Positions 1 to 8,034 of a stretch of DNA of 64,000 nucleotides are shown piece by piece. The notes beneath the pieces are model-generated. The model ran no database searches, was not told where the DNA came from, and saw nothing but the letters and a program-made list of their open reading frames with translations. Each line of letters opens with the position of its first letter. The stretch's first letter is position 1. Both the position numbers and the translations under genes were made by a program. This stretch comes from Paracoccus aminovorans (GTDB lineage Bacteria; Pseudomonadota; Alphaproteobacteria; Rhodobacterales; Rhodobacteraceae): contig NZ_LN832559.1 of assembly GCF_900005615.1 (NCBI RefSeq), positions 464,837 to 528,836 on the forward strand, in the 5' to 3' direction.

Positions 1-554
1 GCGATCTCATAGGGATCGGTGGCGCGGATCGAGACGCCGGGCGGCTGCGACAGGTCGACGCCCCAGAAGCTTTGCATGATCAGCGGCGCCACGGTGACGA
101 TGACCAGCACCCGCGTCGCGTGGATCAGCGACAGGGCGCGGACGTCGCCGCCGGCCTCTTCGCCGAAGACCAGCATGTCCTGCAAGCCGCCCGGCATGGC
201 GGCATACCAGGCGGTCGGGTGGTCGAAGCCGAAGCCGCGCCGGAACAGCGGATAGCCGACCAGCGCGATCACCAGGATGAAGGCGGGGACGAAGGCCAGC
301 GAGGCGGCGATCTCGGGGATCTTGCCCAGCACCTCGGGCGTGATCGAGGCCCCGACCGCGACGCCCAGGAAGGTGCGCATGAAGGTGCCCAGCCCGCCCG
401 CGCCCATCAGCGGCGCCCCCGCCAGCGCCGCGATCAGGCAGGCGAGCATCGGGCCCAAGAGCAGCGGCAGCGGCAGGTGCAGCGCCAGGAACAGCGCGCC
501 GCCGGCGGCGGCCAGGGCAAAGGTCAGGGTCCGGCGGGCCGCCGCCCCGCGCAT
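1..554 (-). CDS. AbrB-family membrane protein, 3' end outside window
   Basis: Only the first 184 codons are present; the gene runs off the left edge. The start ATG at 554-552 overlaps the stop of the upstream amidohydrolase by one base (TGATG), which suggests coupled translation. The protein has several hydrophobic segments separated by glycine-rich turns, with the pattern MPGGLQDMLVFGEE about 140 residues in. That layout is typical of the AbrB/AmoA-like family (PF05145), polytopic membrane proteins historically labelled 'ammonia monooxygenase' or 'AbrB regulator' without good proof of either role. Family membership is fairly clear; transport or regulatory function is not. Confidence 0.75.
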   Translation of the reverse strand, partial: MRGAAARRTLTFALAAAGGALFLALHLPLPLLLGPMLACLIAALAGAPLMGAGGLGTFMRTFLGVAVGASITPEVLGKIPEIAASLAFVPAFILVIALVGYPLFRRGFGFDHPTAWYAAMPGGLQDMLVFGEEAGGDVRALSLIHATRVLVIVTVAPLIMQSFWGVDLSQPPGVSIRATDPYEI

Positions 555-1294
555 CACAGCCCGCACCGGCCCAGCAAGCCGTCCAGCACGCCCGCCAGCC
601 GCTCGGCCCACAGCGCCTGGCCCTCGGCGTCGGCGATCAGGTCGTTCCTGACCTCGATCAGCACGTTCGGCCGGCCATGGGCCAGCGCGTGGCGGTCGAT
701 GGAATCGCCGTCCAGATGGCCGGCATAGGGTTCGTTGTCGCCGGTGATCCAGCCCTGCGCCCGGCATTCCCGGATCAGCGGCGGTCCCAGCCTTTCGTCG
801 TGATGCGAATAGAGCACGCCCACCGCCCAGGGCCGGCGCGGCCGGCCGCGCAGCTGGCGGGTAAAGCTGTGGATGGCGCAGATCGCCCGGTCCGGCCGGG
901 CCGCGGCCAGCGCCGCGTAGGCGGCGTGATAGGGGCGATAGAGCCGGTCCAGCCGCCGCTCGCGCTCGGCCGGGCCGGCATGGCGGTTGGCGGGAATCAC
1001 CGTGCCGTCGTAGAGCCGCATCAGCAGCGTCGGGTCGTCCTCGCCCCGGTTCGGGTCGATCACGAGGCGCGAGAAATCCGACAGGATCGCCGGAGCGCCC
1101 AGCCGCTCGGCCAGCCGCACCGCCAGCCCGGCGGCGCCCACGTCATAGGCGATGTGGCGGGCCATGTCCGCGGGCGCGATGCCCAGGGATCCGCCGCCGA
1201 CCCAGTCCGGCACCCGGTTGGTGGCATGGTCGCAGGTGATCAGCCAGCGCGAGTCGCGCGCGGGTCCGATGGTGGTGAAAGCCTCTGCCGTCAT
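554..1294 (-). CDS. N-formylglutamate amidohydrolase family protein
   Basis: A 246-residue protein. The N-terminal part carries CDHATNRVPDW, followed by HIAYDVGA and a central DPNRGEDD stretch, the usual signature of N-formylglutamate amidohydrolase (PF05013), a metal-dependent enzyme that releases formate from N-formylglutamate at the end of one histidine degradation route. I chose the ATG at 1294 because homology begins about 15 residues later; an open extension upstream has no family resemblance. No hut genes are nearby, so a role in histidine breakdown is not supported by context. The gene is transcribed toward, and overlaps, the AbrB-family gene, so the two probably form one unit. It is divergent from pyk with 121 bp between. 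Confidence 0.85.
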   Translation of the reverse strand: MTAEAFTTIGPARDSRWLITCDHATNRVPDWVGGGSLGIAPADMARHIAYDVGAAGLAVRLAERLGAPAILSDFSRLVIDPNRGEDDPTLLMRLYDGTVIPANRHAGPAERERRLDRLYRPYHAAYAALAAARPDRAICAIHSFTRQLRGRPRRPWAVGVLYSHHDERLGPPLIRECRAQGWITGDNEPYAGHLDGDSIDRHALAHGRPNVLIEVRNDLIADAEGQALWAERLAGVLDGLLGRCGL

Positions 1295-1415
1295 GGTTCC
1301 TTTGCCTCGCATCGGGCAATGTTTAGTGCAAGCCTTGCGCAAGGCGCCAGTTGCCGCGTGAGGGTGAATGGGTCTATAGAGCAGCCGATAGCGCAAACAC
1401 AGGCGGGAGAGACGG

Positions 1416-2861
1416 ATGAGACGGCATCGCAAGGTCAAGATCGTGGCAACCCTGGGGCCGGCATCCAGCGATTTCGCCACCATCCGGGCATTGTTCGAGG
1501 CTGGCGCCGACGTATTCCGCCTGAACATGAGCCACGGCACCCATGAGGAACAGCGCGCCCGCTACGAGATCATCCGCAAGGTCGAGGCCGAATCGGGCCG
1601 TCCCATCGCGGTGCTCGCCGACCTTCAGGGTCCGAAGCTGCGCGTCGGCACCTTCGCCGATGGTCCGCACGATCTGGTCGAGGGGCAGGGGTTCCGCTTC
1701 GATCTCGACGCGACGCCGGGCGACGCGACCCGGGTGCAGCTGCCGCACCCCGAGATCTTCGCCGCGCTGGAACCCGGCGCCGAGCTGCTGGTCAACGACG
1801 GCAAGATCCGGCTGCGGGTGCAGGCCTGCGGCTCCGATTTCGCCGATTGCACGGTGACGGCGGGCGGGCCGATCTCGAACCGCAAGGGCGTGAACGTGCC
1901 CGACGTGGTGCTGCCGCTGGCGGCGCTGTCGGACAAGGACCGCGACGACCTGGAATTCGCCTGCGGGCTGGGGGTGGACTGGCTGGCCCTGTCCTTTGTC
2001 CAGCGCCCCGAGGACGTGATCGAGGCGCGCGAGCTGGCCAAGGGCCGCGCCGCCATCCTGTCCAAGATCGAGAAGCCCGCCGCCGTGCGCGCCTTTTCGG
2101 ACATCCTGAAGGTCTCGGACGGGATCATGGTGGCGCGCGGCGACCTGGGCGTCGAGCTGCCGGTGCATTCGGTGCCGCCGATCCAGAAGCGGCTGGTGCG
2201 CGCCTGCCGCGCGGCGGCCAAGCCGGTGATCGTCGCCACCCAGATGCTGGAATCGATGATCGAAAGCCCGATGCCGACCCGCGCCGAGGTCAGCGACGTG
2301 GCGACGGCGATCTATGAGGGCGCCGATGCGGTGATGCTTTCGGCCGAAAGCGCCGCCGGCGCCTATCCGGTCGAGGCGGTGGGCACGATGGACAGCGTGG
2401 CGCGTTCGGTCGAGGGCGACCCGACCTATCGCGAGATCATCGAAAGCTCGCGCAGCGCCAAGCGCCAGACCGTGGCCGACGGCATCGTCGCCGCCGCGCG
2501 CGAGATCGCCGAGACCACCGACATTTCCGCGATCTGCGCCTTTACCCAGTCCGGGACCACCGGCAGCCTAGTGGCCCGCGAACGCCCGCGCGTGGCGATC
2601 ATCGCCATGTCCTCGGAAGAGCGGACGCTGCGCCGGCTGTGCCTGACCTGGGGCACCCATTGCGTGCTGACCCCGTCGCTGGAGCGGTTCAAGCAGGCGG
2701 TGGTGAACGCGGCCAAGGCGGCGCGGGACTTCGGTTTCGCCGACGAGAACAACCAGATCGTGGTCATGGCCGGCGTGCCCTTCAACGTGCCCGGCACCAC
2801 CAACATCCTGCGCATCGCCCCCTGCGACGAGCGCTTGATCTATCGCACCGATCCGGAATAA
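1416..2861 (+). CDS. pyk: Pyruvate kinase
   Basis: 481 residues, the usual length for bacterial pyruvate kinase, which makes pyruvate and ATP from phosphoenolpyruvate and ADP in the last step of glycolysis. The N-terminus reads KVKIVATLGPASSDF, then FRLNMSHGTHEE. The active-site signature is ILSKIEKPAAV with the catalytic Lys, followed by MVARGDLGVELP and ATQMLESMIESP, and the cation-binding region AVMLSAESA. The C-terminal regulatory domain is complete. An AG-rich stretch (GGGAGAGACG) sits just before the ATG. It is divergent from the amidohydrolase gene and is followed after 36 bp by a small membrane protein gene on the same strand. Confidence 0.97.
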   Translation: MRRHRKVKIVATLGPASSDFATIRALFEAGADVFRLNMSHGTHEEQRARYEIIRKVEAESGRPIAVLADLQGPKLRVGTFADGPHDLVEGQGFRFDLDATPGDATRVQLPHPEIFAALEPGAELLVNDGKIRLRVQACGSDFADCTVTAGGPISNRKGVNVPDVVLPLAALSDKDRDDLEFACGLGVDWLALSFVQRPEDVIEARELAKGRAAILSKIEKPAAVRAFSDILKVSDGIMVARGDLGVELPVHSVPPIQKRLVRACRAAAKPVIVATQMLESMIESPMPTRAEVSDVATAIYEGADAVMLSAESAAGAYPVEAVGTMDSVARSVEGDPTYREIIESSRSAKRQTVADGIVAAAREIAETTDISAICAFTQSGTTGSLVARERPRVAIIAMSSEERTLRRLCLTWGTHCVLTPSLERFKQAVVNAAKAARDFGFADENNQIVVMAGVPFNVPGTTNILRIAPCDERLIYRTDPE

Positions 2862-2897
2862 GCCCCGCCTAACGATTTGTTACGGAAAGGTGATTCG

Positions 2898-3374
2898 ATG
2901 ATCGACATCCTGTTGCTGGCCGGCGTGGCGCTTTGCGTGCTCTCGGTGCTGGCCGCCATCGTCTCGGTGGCGCGCACCCGTGCGCCGCGCGGCGCCGCCA
3001 TCCTGCTGGTGCTTGGCCTGGTGCTGGTCTTTGCCGGCGCCCGGCTGGATTCGCGGCCCTTCGGCGTCGCGGCGCTGCAGGAAAGCTGGCAGCGGCTGGT
3101 GAACGGCCAGGTGACGCTGAGCGACGATCCGGTGACCGCCCCCGCCCAGGAAGCCGAGGCCCCGGCGGCCGAGGCGCCCGTTGCCGAGACCCCCGCAGCC
3201 GAAGCGCCGGCCACGGAAGCGCCTGCTGCCGAGACCCCGGCCGCGCCCGAGGCGCCCGCCGAGGTCGCCCCGGCCGAGGCTCCGGCCGAAGTCCCGGCTG
3301 CGGAAACGCCCGCCGAGACCCCGGCGCAGGCGTCCGATGACGCGACCCCGGCGGCACCGGCGCCGGCCCAATAA
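2898..3374 (+). CDS. Small membrane protein with Ala/Pro/Glu-rich repeat tail
   Basis: 158 residues, not assigned to a named family. Two hydrophobic segments (about residues 4-25 and 33-50) are followed by a short soluble linker, then from about residue 85 a low-complexity tail built from variations on AEAPAAETP. I placed the start at the ATG at 2898, with GGAAAGG nearby as ribosome site, rather than an upstream TTG at 2877. It lies between pyk and rpmI on the same strand. The tail looks like a periplasm- or wall-spanning spacer of the TonB kind, but no functional domain follows it. Function unknown. Confidence 0.7.
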   Translation: MIDILLLAGVALCVLSVLAAIVSVARTRAPRGAAILLVLGLVLVFAGARLDSRPFGVAALQESWQRLVNGQVTLSDDPVTAPAQEAEAPAAEAPVAETPAAEAPATEAPAAETPAAPEAPAEVAPAEAPAEVPAAETPAETPAQASDDATPAAPAPAQ

Positions 3375-3389
3375 GGCTTGCCAAGATCG

Positions 3390-3412
3390 GCGTGCCCGCC
3401 TATAGGGCACGC
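3390..3412. terminator. 8-bp perfect hairpin ahead of rpmI
   Basis: GCGTGCCC (3390-3397) and GGGCACGC (3405-3412) form a perfect stem with a 7-base loop, 70 bases before rpmI. No strong T-run follows, so it could be a weak terminator of the preceding gene or part of the rpmI-rplT leader, where L20-type autoregulation is known in other bacteria. The choice between the two is open. Confidence 0.45.
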
Positions 3413-3482
3413 TTCCACCCGCGCGGCCGGCCGATATGGCATTGCCGAGTCGCGCGTTCACTCTGACCGCAAGGAGAGTAAA

Positions 3483-3683
3483 ATGCCGAAGATGAAGACA
3501 AAAGCGGCCGCCAAGAAGCGGTTCTCGATGACGGCCTCGGGCAAGGTCAAGGCCGGCCCGGCCGGCAAGCGCCACGGCATGATCAAGCGCTCGACGAAAT
3601 TCATCCGCGACGTGACCGGGACCATGATCCTGTCCGACGCGGACGCGAAGATCGTCAAGAAATACATGCCTTACAACCGCTAA
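3483..3683 (+). CDS. rpmI: 50S ribosomal protein L35
   Basis: 66 residues, starting [14 protein letters not shown] and ending KKYMPYNR, which is the standard L35 layout: small, very basic, with the KRHGMIKRS core. It is a late-assembling protein of the large ribosomal subunit. A good ribosome site (AAGGAGAG) precedes the ATG. It is followed by rplT after only 12 bases, the normal bacterial pair; infC, which often precedes them elsewhere, is not next to them here. Confidence 0.98.
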   Translation: MPKMKTKAAAKKRFSMTASGKVKAGPAGKRHGMIKRSTKFIRDVTGTMILSDADAKIVKKYMPYNR

Positions 3684-3695
3684 GGAGAACCGGAC

Positions 3696-4055
3696 ATGGC
3701 ACGAGTCAAATCGGGTAAGATCACCCACGCCCGCCACAAGAAGGTTCTTGACGCGGCGAAAGGCTATTACGGCAACCGTTCGCGCAACTTCCGCACCGCG
3801 ACCCAGGCCGTCGACAAGGCGAACCAATACGCGACCCGCGACCGCAAGACGCGCAAGCGCAATTTCCGCGCGCTGTGGATCCAGCGCATCAACGCCGCCG
3901 TGCGTCTGGTCGATGCGGAGATGTCCTATTCGCGCTTCATCGCCGCGCTGGCGAAAGCCGGGATCGAGGTGGACCGCAAGGTCCTGGCCGACCTGGCCGT
4001 GCACGAACCCGAGGCCTTTGCCGCCGTGGTCGCGCAGGCGAAAGCCGCCGCCTGA
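3696..4055 (+). CDS. rplT: 50S ribosomal protein L20
   Basis: 119 residues starting [19 protein letters not shown], with the conserved [13 protein letters not shown] segment and the C-terminal globular part ([10 protein letters not shown]). L20 binds 23S rRNA early in large-subunit assembly and in many bacteria represses its own operon. The ribosome site AAGGAG precedes the start. A strong intrinsic terminator lies 28 bases after the stop, closing the rpmI-rplT unit. Confidence 0.98.
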   Translation: MARVKSGKITHARHKKVLDAAKGYYGNRSRNFRTATQAVDKANQYATRDRKTRKRNFRALWIQRINAAVRLVDAEMSYSRFIAALAKAGIEVDRKVLADLAVHEPEAFAAVVAQAKAAA

Positions 4056-4083
4056 TTTTCGGGCGAAGGTCGAGATGATGGGA

Positions 4084-4111
4084 CCCGCGTCGCGAGGACG
4101 CGGGTTTTTTT
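4084..4111 (+). terminator. Intrinsic terminator of rpmI-rplT
   Basis: CCCGCGTC (4084-4091) pairs perfectly with GACGCGGG (4097-4104) around a 5-base loop and is followed by seven T residues. Classic Rho-independent terminator, right after rplT. Confidence 0.92.
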
Positions 4112-4144
4112 CTTGGCTGCGGGATCCTTTGCGCTGCGGGGGTC

Positions 4145-4227
4145 GGGGGCTCTGCCCCCACGCTCCTGCGGCCCCTCGACGGGGCCTCAGGAGCGTTCCC
4201 CCGGGATATTTGCGCACAAAAGAAAAG
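4145..4227 (+). repeat. Hairpins plus CCCCCGGGATATTT...CAAAAGAAA intergenic element
   Basis: A small hairpin GGGGGC-TCT-GCCCCC (4145-4159) is followed by a longer imperfect hairpin with CGCTCCTG (4161-4168) pairing with CAGGAGCG (4188-4195). Then comes CCCCCGGGATATTT (4198-4211) and an A-rich stretch ending CACAAAAGAAAAG. The same arrangement with a different middle stem recurs at 58812-58874, and related cores occur at 19574, 19735, 41764, 48648, 52960 and 60036. It lies between rplT and the P450 gene. Role unknown. Confidence 0.75.
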
Positions 4228-4268
4228 CTGCCGTCGGAACCGCTCCGGGCAAGGCGGGGTTTCGGGAG

Positions 4269-5621
4269 ATGCCGTCTCCGTCCGCCTGTCCCGTCCGCGT
4301 CCCCTTGCACCGCAAACCGCTGGGGGTGCTGGGATCGGCCATGGTCGCGCGGCGCAACGTGCTGGAACTGATCCCCGAGATCGCCGTGCGCCAGCCCATG
4401 GTGTCGGGCAAGGTCGGCAAGCGCTGGCATATGGTCATGGACCCCGAGGCGCTGCGCGTGGTGCTGAAGGACCGCGTCGAGGACTATCCCAAGTCGCTGG
4501 TGACGCGGCTGATCCTGGAGCCGGCGGTGGGCGAATCGATGTTCGTGGCCGAAGGCGCGCATTGGCGTTGGCAGCGGCTCGCCGCCGCCCCCGCCTTTGG
4601 CTTGCGCCATGTCGAGGCGCTGGCGCCGGTGATGACCGCCGCCGCAGAGGCCTCGGCCCGGCGGCTGGCGGCGGCGCAAGGGCCGGTCGATGTTTTCGAA
4701 GAAACCGTAGCCGCGACTTTCGAGGTGATCTCGGATGTGACCTTTTCCGGGGACGAGGGCTTTGACCGCGATGCCGTGCACCGGGCGATCGACGCCTATA
4801 TCGAGGGCACGGCGCGGATCTCGGTCCTGGACGTCCTAGGCTTGCCCGGCTGGATTCCGCGGCCGGGACGGTTGCTCTCGGGGAGCGACCTGCGGCGGAT
4901 GAAGCGCGTCGCGGACCAGGCGATCCGCGCGCGCACCCGTTTCGGTCCGCGCCCGGTGCCGGACCTTCTGGATCTGTTGCGCGCCGGGGCGGATCCCGAG
5001 ACCGGCCGCCGCATGACCTCGGCCGAATTGCGCGACAACCTGCTGACCTTCATCGTCGCCGGGCATGAGACGACGGCGCTGACGCTGGCCTGGTCGCTTT
5101 ACCTGCTGGCTTTCGACCCGCAGGTCCAGCAGCGCGCCGCCATCGAGGCGGGCGCGGTGCTGGGCGGCCGCGCCGCGACCGCCGCCGACCTGCCGCGCCT
5201 GCCCTATGTCCGCCAGGTGATCGACGAGGCGCTGCGGCTGTATCCACCCGCCGCCTTCCTGTCGCGCACCGCCCGCAGTTCCGACGTTTTGGGCGGGCGC
5301 GAGGTGCGGCCCGGCGACACCATCATGCTGCCGATCTATGCGCTGCATCGCCACCATCTGCTGTGGGACGACCCAGACGCCTTCGACCCCGACCGGTTCG
5401 GCCCCGGCGTTACCCGCGACCGCTTCGCCTTCCTGCCCTTCGGCGCCGGCCCCCGCATCTGCATCGGTGCCAGCTTCGCGTTGCAGGAGGCGGTGATCAT
5501 CCTGGCCACGCTGGTCTCGCGGCTGCGCTTTGCCCTGACCGACCGTCAGCCGCAGCCGCGGATGATCCTGACCCTGCGCCCGCATGGCGGGGTCTGGCTG
5601 CAGGTGTCCGAACGCTCTTGA
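4269..5621 (+). CDS. Cytochrome P450
   Basis: 450 residues. The heme-binding loop FLPFGAGPRICIG has its Cys at residue 398, the oxygen-activation helix carries AGHETT (about 264-269), and the K-helix ExxR is Glu320-Arg323 in EALRLYPP. These show an intact mono-oxygenase fold. The start ATG at 4269 gives a normal length; the frame is open further upstream but that part runs through the repeat element. There is no signal anchor, so it is likely cytosolic, as in class I bacterial P450s. No ferredoxin or reductase partner is close by, so substrate and electron donor cannot be read from context. The retained HETT and E-R pairs make a dead enzyme unlikely. Confidence 0.92.
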   Translation: MPSPSACPVRVPLHRKPLGVLGSAMVARRNVLELIPEIAVRQPMVSGKVGKRWHMVMDPEALRVVLKDRVEDYPKSLVTRLILEPAVGESMFVAEGAHWRWQRLAAAPAFGLRHVEALAPVMTAAAEASARRLAAAQGPVDVFEETVAATFEVISDVTFSGDEGFDRDAVHRAIDAYIEGTARISVLDVLGLPGWIPRPGRLLSGSDLRRMKRVADQAIRARTRFGPRPVPDLLDLLRAGADPETGRRMTSAELRDNLLTFIVAGHETTALTLAWSLYLLAFDPQVQQRAAIEAGAVLGGRAATAADLPRLPYVRQVIDEALRLYPPAAFLSRTARSSDVLGGREVRPGDTIMLPIYALHRHHLLWDDPDAFDPDRFGPGVTRDRFAFLPFGAGPRICIGASFALQEAVIILATLVSRLRFALTDRQPQPRMILTLRPHGGVWLQVSERS

Positions 5622-5653
5622 AAGCCGGTGCGGCCCGCGCCAAAGTCGCTGCC

Positions 5654-5998
5654 ATGATCACCATCTATCACAAGCCCACCTGCTCGACCTCCCGCAAGGT
5701 GCTGCAGATGATCCGCGACGCCGGGCATGAGCCCGAGATCGTGGATTACGCCCGGGCCGGTTGGACCCGCGGCCAGCTTCTGGGCCTGTTCGCCGCGGCC
5801 GACCTGACCCCGCGGCAGGCACTGCGGGTCAAAGGCACCGACGCCGAGGAACGCGGGCTGGCGGAGGCCAGCGACGAGGACATCCTTGCCGCCATGGTCG
5901 AGAACCCGCTGCTGGTCGAGCGACCCTTCGTTTGCGGTCCCGGAGGCGTGCGGCTGTGCCGACCGGCCGAACGGGTGACCGAGACCTATGGCCGCTGA
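5654..5998 (+). CDS. ArsC-family glutaredoxin-type arsenate reductase-like protein
   Basis: 114 residues. The N-terminus ITIYHKPTCSTSRKVL carries the single reactive Cys10 in a CSTSR loop, and the C-terminal half has NPLLVERPFV, typical of the ArsC/Spx family (PF03960). True arsenate reductases use this Cys together with glutathione and glutaredoxin. There are no other ars genes here, so this could be a YffB-like relative with a general thiol role. It follows the P450 gene after 32 bp on the same strand and precedes pheS. Confidence 0.82.
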   Translation: MITIYHKPTCSTSRKVLQMIRDAGHEPEIVDYARAGWTRGQLLGLFAAADLTPRQALRVKGTDAEERGLAEASDEDILAAMVENPLLVERPFVCGPGGVRLCRPAERVTETYGR

Positions 5999-6068
5999 GG
6001 TTTTCCGCGGGCTTTTCCCGGCCCGCCCTGCGTGCTAATCGGCGGGCAAACCGCAAGGAAAGCCCGCC

Positions 6069-7151
6069 ATGTCCGACCTGAACGCCCTTCGCCAGACCTA
6101 TCTCGACCGCATCTCGGCCGCCGCCGACGGCGACGCGCTGGAGCAGGTGCGCCTGGCCGCCCTTGGCAAGAAGGGCGAGATCAGCGGCATGATGAAGGAA
6201 CTGGGCCGCATGACGCCGGAGGAGCGCCAGACCACCGGCGCCGCGCTGAACCGGCTGAAGGACGAGGTCGACGCCGCCCTGCGCGCCCGCCGCCAGGGCC
6301 TCGAGGATGCCGCCCTGGACGCCCGCCTGCGCGAGGAATGGCTGGACGTGACCCTGCCCGGCCGGCCGCGGCCGCAGGGCACCATCCACCCGGTCAGCCA
6401 GGTTTCCGAGGAGGTCACCGCGATCTTCGCCGACATGGGCTTCCGCGTCGCCGAGGGTCCGCAGATCGAATCCGACTGGTTCAACTTCGACGCGCTGAAC
6501 ATCCCGCCCGAGCACCCCGCCCGGCAGGAGCACGACACTTTCTTCATGGCGCGCGCGACGGGCGACAACCGCCCGCCGCATGTCCTGCGCACCCATACCT
6601 CGCCGGTGCAGATCCGCGCCATGCAGGAAACCGGCGCGCCGATCCGCGTCATTGCCCCCGGCCGGGTCTATCGCATGGACATGGACCAGACCCATGCGCC
6701 GATGTTCCACCAGGTCGAGGGTCTGGCGCTGGGCCGCGACATCTCGATGGCGAACCTGAAATGGACGCTCGAGGAATTCTGCCGCGCCTTCTTCGAGCTC
6801 GACGAGGTCGAGCTGCGCTTCCGCGCCTCGCATTTCCCCTTCACCGAACCCTCGGCCGAGGTCGATATCCGCTGCTCCTGGGAAGGCGGCAAGCTGACGC
6901 TGGGCCAGGGCAATTCCTGGCTCGAGATCCTCGGCTCGGGCATGGTGCATCCCAAGGTCCTGGCCGCTGGCGGCATCGACCCCGACCAGTGGCAAGGCTT
7001 CGCCTTCGGCATGGGCATCGACCGGATCGCCATGCTGAAATACGGCATCCCGGATTTGCGGGCCTTCTTCGAAAGCGACCTGCGCTGGCTGCGGCATTAC
7101 GGCTTTGCCGCGGGGGATGTGCCGAGCGTGGCAGGTGGGTTGTCGCGGTAG
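6069..7151 (+). CDS. pheS: Phenylalanyl-tRNA synthetase alpha subunit
   Basis: 360 residues. The N-terminal coiled-coil region binds tRNA; the catalytic class II core shows [30 protein letters not shown] and the closing [14 protein letters not shown]. With the beta subunit it charges tRNA-Phe in an alpha2-beta2 complex. AAGGAAAG precedes the ATG. The partner gene pheT is not adjacent: 3.5 kb lies between, including a decayed gene, an insertion element and three small membrane protein genes. The distance suggests that insertions have widened this interval. Confidence 0.97.
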   Translation: MSDLNALRQTYLDRISAAADGDALEQVRLAALGKKGEISGMMKELGRMTPEERQTTGAALNRLKDEVDAALRARRQGLEDAALDARLREEWLDVTLPGRPRPQGTIHPVSQVSEEVTAIFADMGFRVAEGPQIESDWFNFDALNIPPEHPARQEHDTFFMARATGDNRPPHVLRTHTSPVQIRAMQETGAPIRVIAPGRVYRMDMDQTHAPMFHQVEGLALGRDISMANLKWTLEEFCRAFFELDEVELRFRASHFPFTEPSAEVDIRCSWEGGKLTLGQGNSWLEILGSGMVHPKVLAAGGIDPDQWQGFAFGMGIDRIAMLKYGIPDLRAFFESDLRWLRHYGFAAGDVPSVAGGLSR

Positions 7152-7171
7152 GTTCGCGGCCCTAAATCGAT

Positions 7172-7194
7172 CAAGTTTGAGCCATTAACTTGAG
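7172..7194. promoter_or_regulatory. 7-bp perfect inverted repeat downstream of pheS
   Basis: TCAAGTT (7172-7178) and AACTTGA (7188-7194) are separated by 9 bases, 20 bases after the pheS stop and 55 before the next start. It might be an operator for the downstream gene or a weak transcript end; no T-run follows. Confidence 0.35.
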
Positions 7195-7249
7195 TGGCGA
7201 GAGCAATCATGCTGCGCTATGCGGGCCTTTATCAGTTCGCAGGTGCGGC

Positions 7250-7848
7250 ATGAAACATGTTGGTAAGATCGTCGCGGATGCGATAGCTCTGCTGCTCCTG
7301 ACGATTCCTCCGGCTCTCGCCTGGCAGTTCGAGGAAATCAATGGCTCCGGCGCTGGGACTGTGAAGGCTTGTGCGGCCAGCCACGAATTTCGCAACGCAT
7401 GGGTTACTTGCGCGTTTACGGCGAAGAGATCGACATTCTTTATCACCATGACGATTTTGCCTTTCCTTGGGGCGAATTGCTGGGACCGGTTTTGATAAAG
7501 ATTGATGGATCATCTTTTCTCGGCGCGGCCATTTCGGTGAGCTGTCCTCTGCATGATATACGCCCGATGTCATCCACCATGATGATCATTCCGAAGGCCG
7601 AGCAGTATGGCAGGCTTTTCAGCAGCATCAGGAATGGCAGAGAAATGCTGATCGCGTTTCCGAATGGGGATGTCTACCCGGTGCCCCTGCATGGCAGCGC
7701 AAAAGCCCTTCAGATTGTTTCTGATTGCTGGCGCATGAAAAAGACCGGCCCGAATGATCGGAACCCGTTCGCGACACCCGCTCCGAACAGTCCTTTTGGA
7801 ACGCCGGCCCAACAGCCCGCGAGCAACCCTTTCGAACAGCCTGCCTGA
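7250..7848 (+). pseudogene. Frameshifted gene for a secreted protein of unknown family
   Basis: The first frame gives a good signal peptide (MKHVGKIVADAIALLLLTIP then PALAWQFEE) and continues to about HEFRN. The reading then has to move back one base near 7390-7400 to continue as MGYLRVYGEEIDILYHHDDF and on to a C-terminus rich in Asn, Pro and Gln (NPFATPAPNSPF). Both halves read like one protein of about 199 residues, and the second half has no own ribosome site. I see no classical slippery heptamer at the junction, so a one-base loss is more likely than programmed frameshifting; a sequencing error is also possible. The region is less GC-rich than its neighbours and borders an insertion element, consistent with acquired DNA. 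Confidence 0.65.
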
Positions 7849-7899
7849 CATAGCAAGGTCCCACTCCACCCTTCCGCCCGGTAACGAATAGCCTCGCTC

Positions 7900-7921
7900 G
7901 CCCTCCAAGCAGGGGGCTTTT
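7900..7921 (+). terminator. Probable terminator after the frameshifted gene
   Basis: GCCC (7900-7903) pairs with GGGC (7914-7917), extended by a G-T and a C-G pair, and is followed by TTTT. It is weak, but placed 52 bases after the end of the secreted-protein gene. Confidence 0.5.
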
Positions 7922-8025
7922 CTTCCAACTCGGGCGTTGCCGCCCTTTATCTTTTCGCGATACGGTCACGCCCAGGCGGCTCAGCCGACTGCCCGGTCCC
8001 GCACCTTTCATCCGGCTCAACTCCC

Positions 8026-8034
8026 CTTCCTGAC
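8026..8034. repeat. Target-site duplication, left copy
   Basis: CTTCCTGAC at 8026-8034 recurs directly at 9085-9093 on the other side of the insertion element. Nine bases is the size usually produced by the IS903 group of the IS5 family. The shared string is actually 12 bases long (CCTTCCTGACGG), so the exact boundary could slide by up to three bases. Confidence 0.85.

Noticed and set aside
3375..3482. T-box, riboswitch or other known leader ahead of rpmI
   Set aside because: Only a simple hairpin is visible, without conserved riboswitch or T-box sequence blocks.
7390..7405. Programmed -1 frameshift in the secreted-protein gene
   Set aside because: No X-XXY-YYZ slippery heptamer and no strong stem right after the junction. 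A simple one-base loss or sequencing error explains it better.
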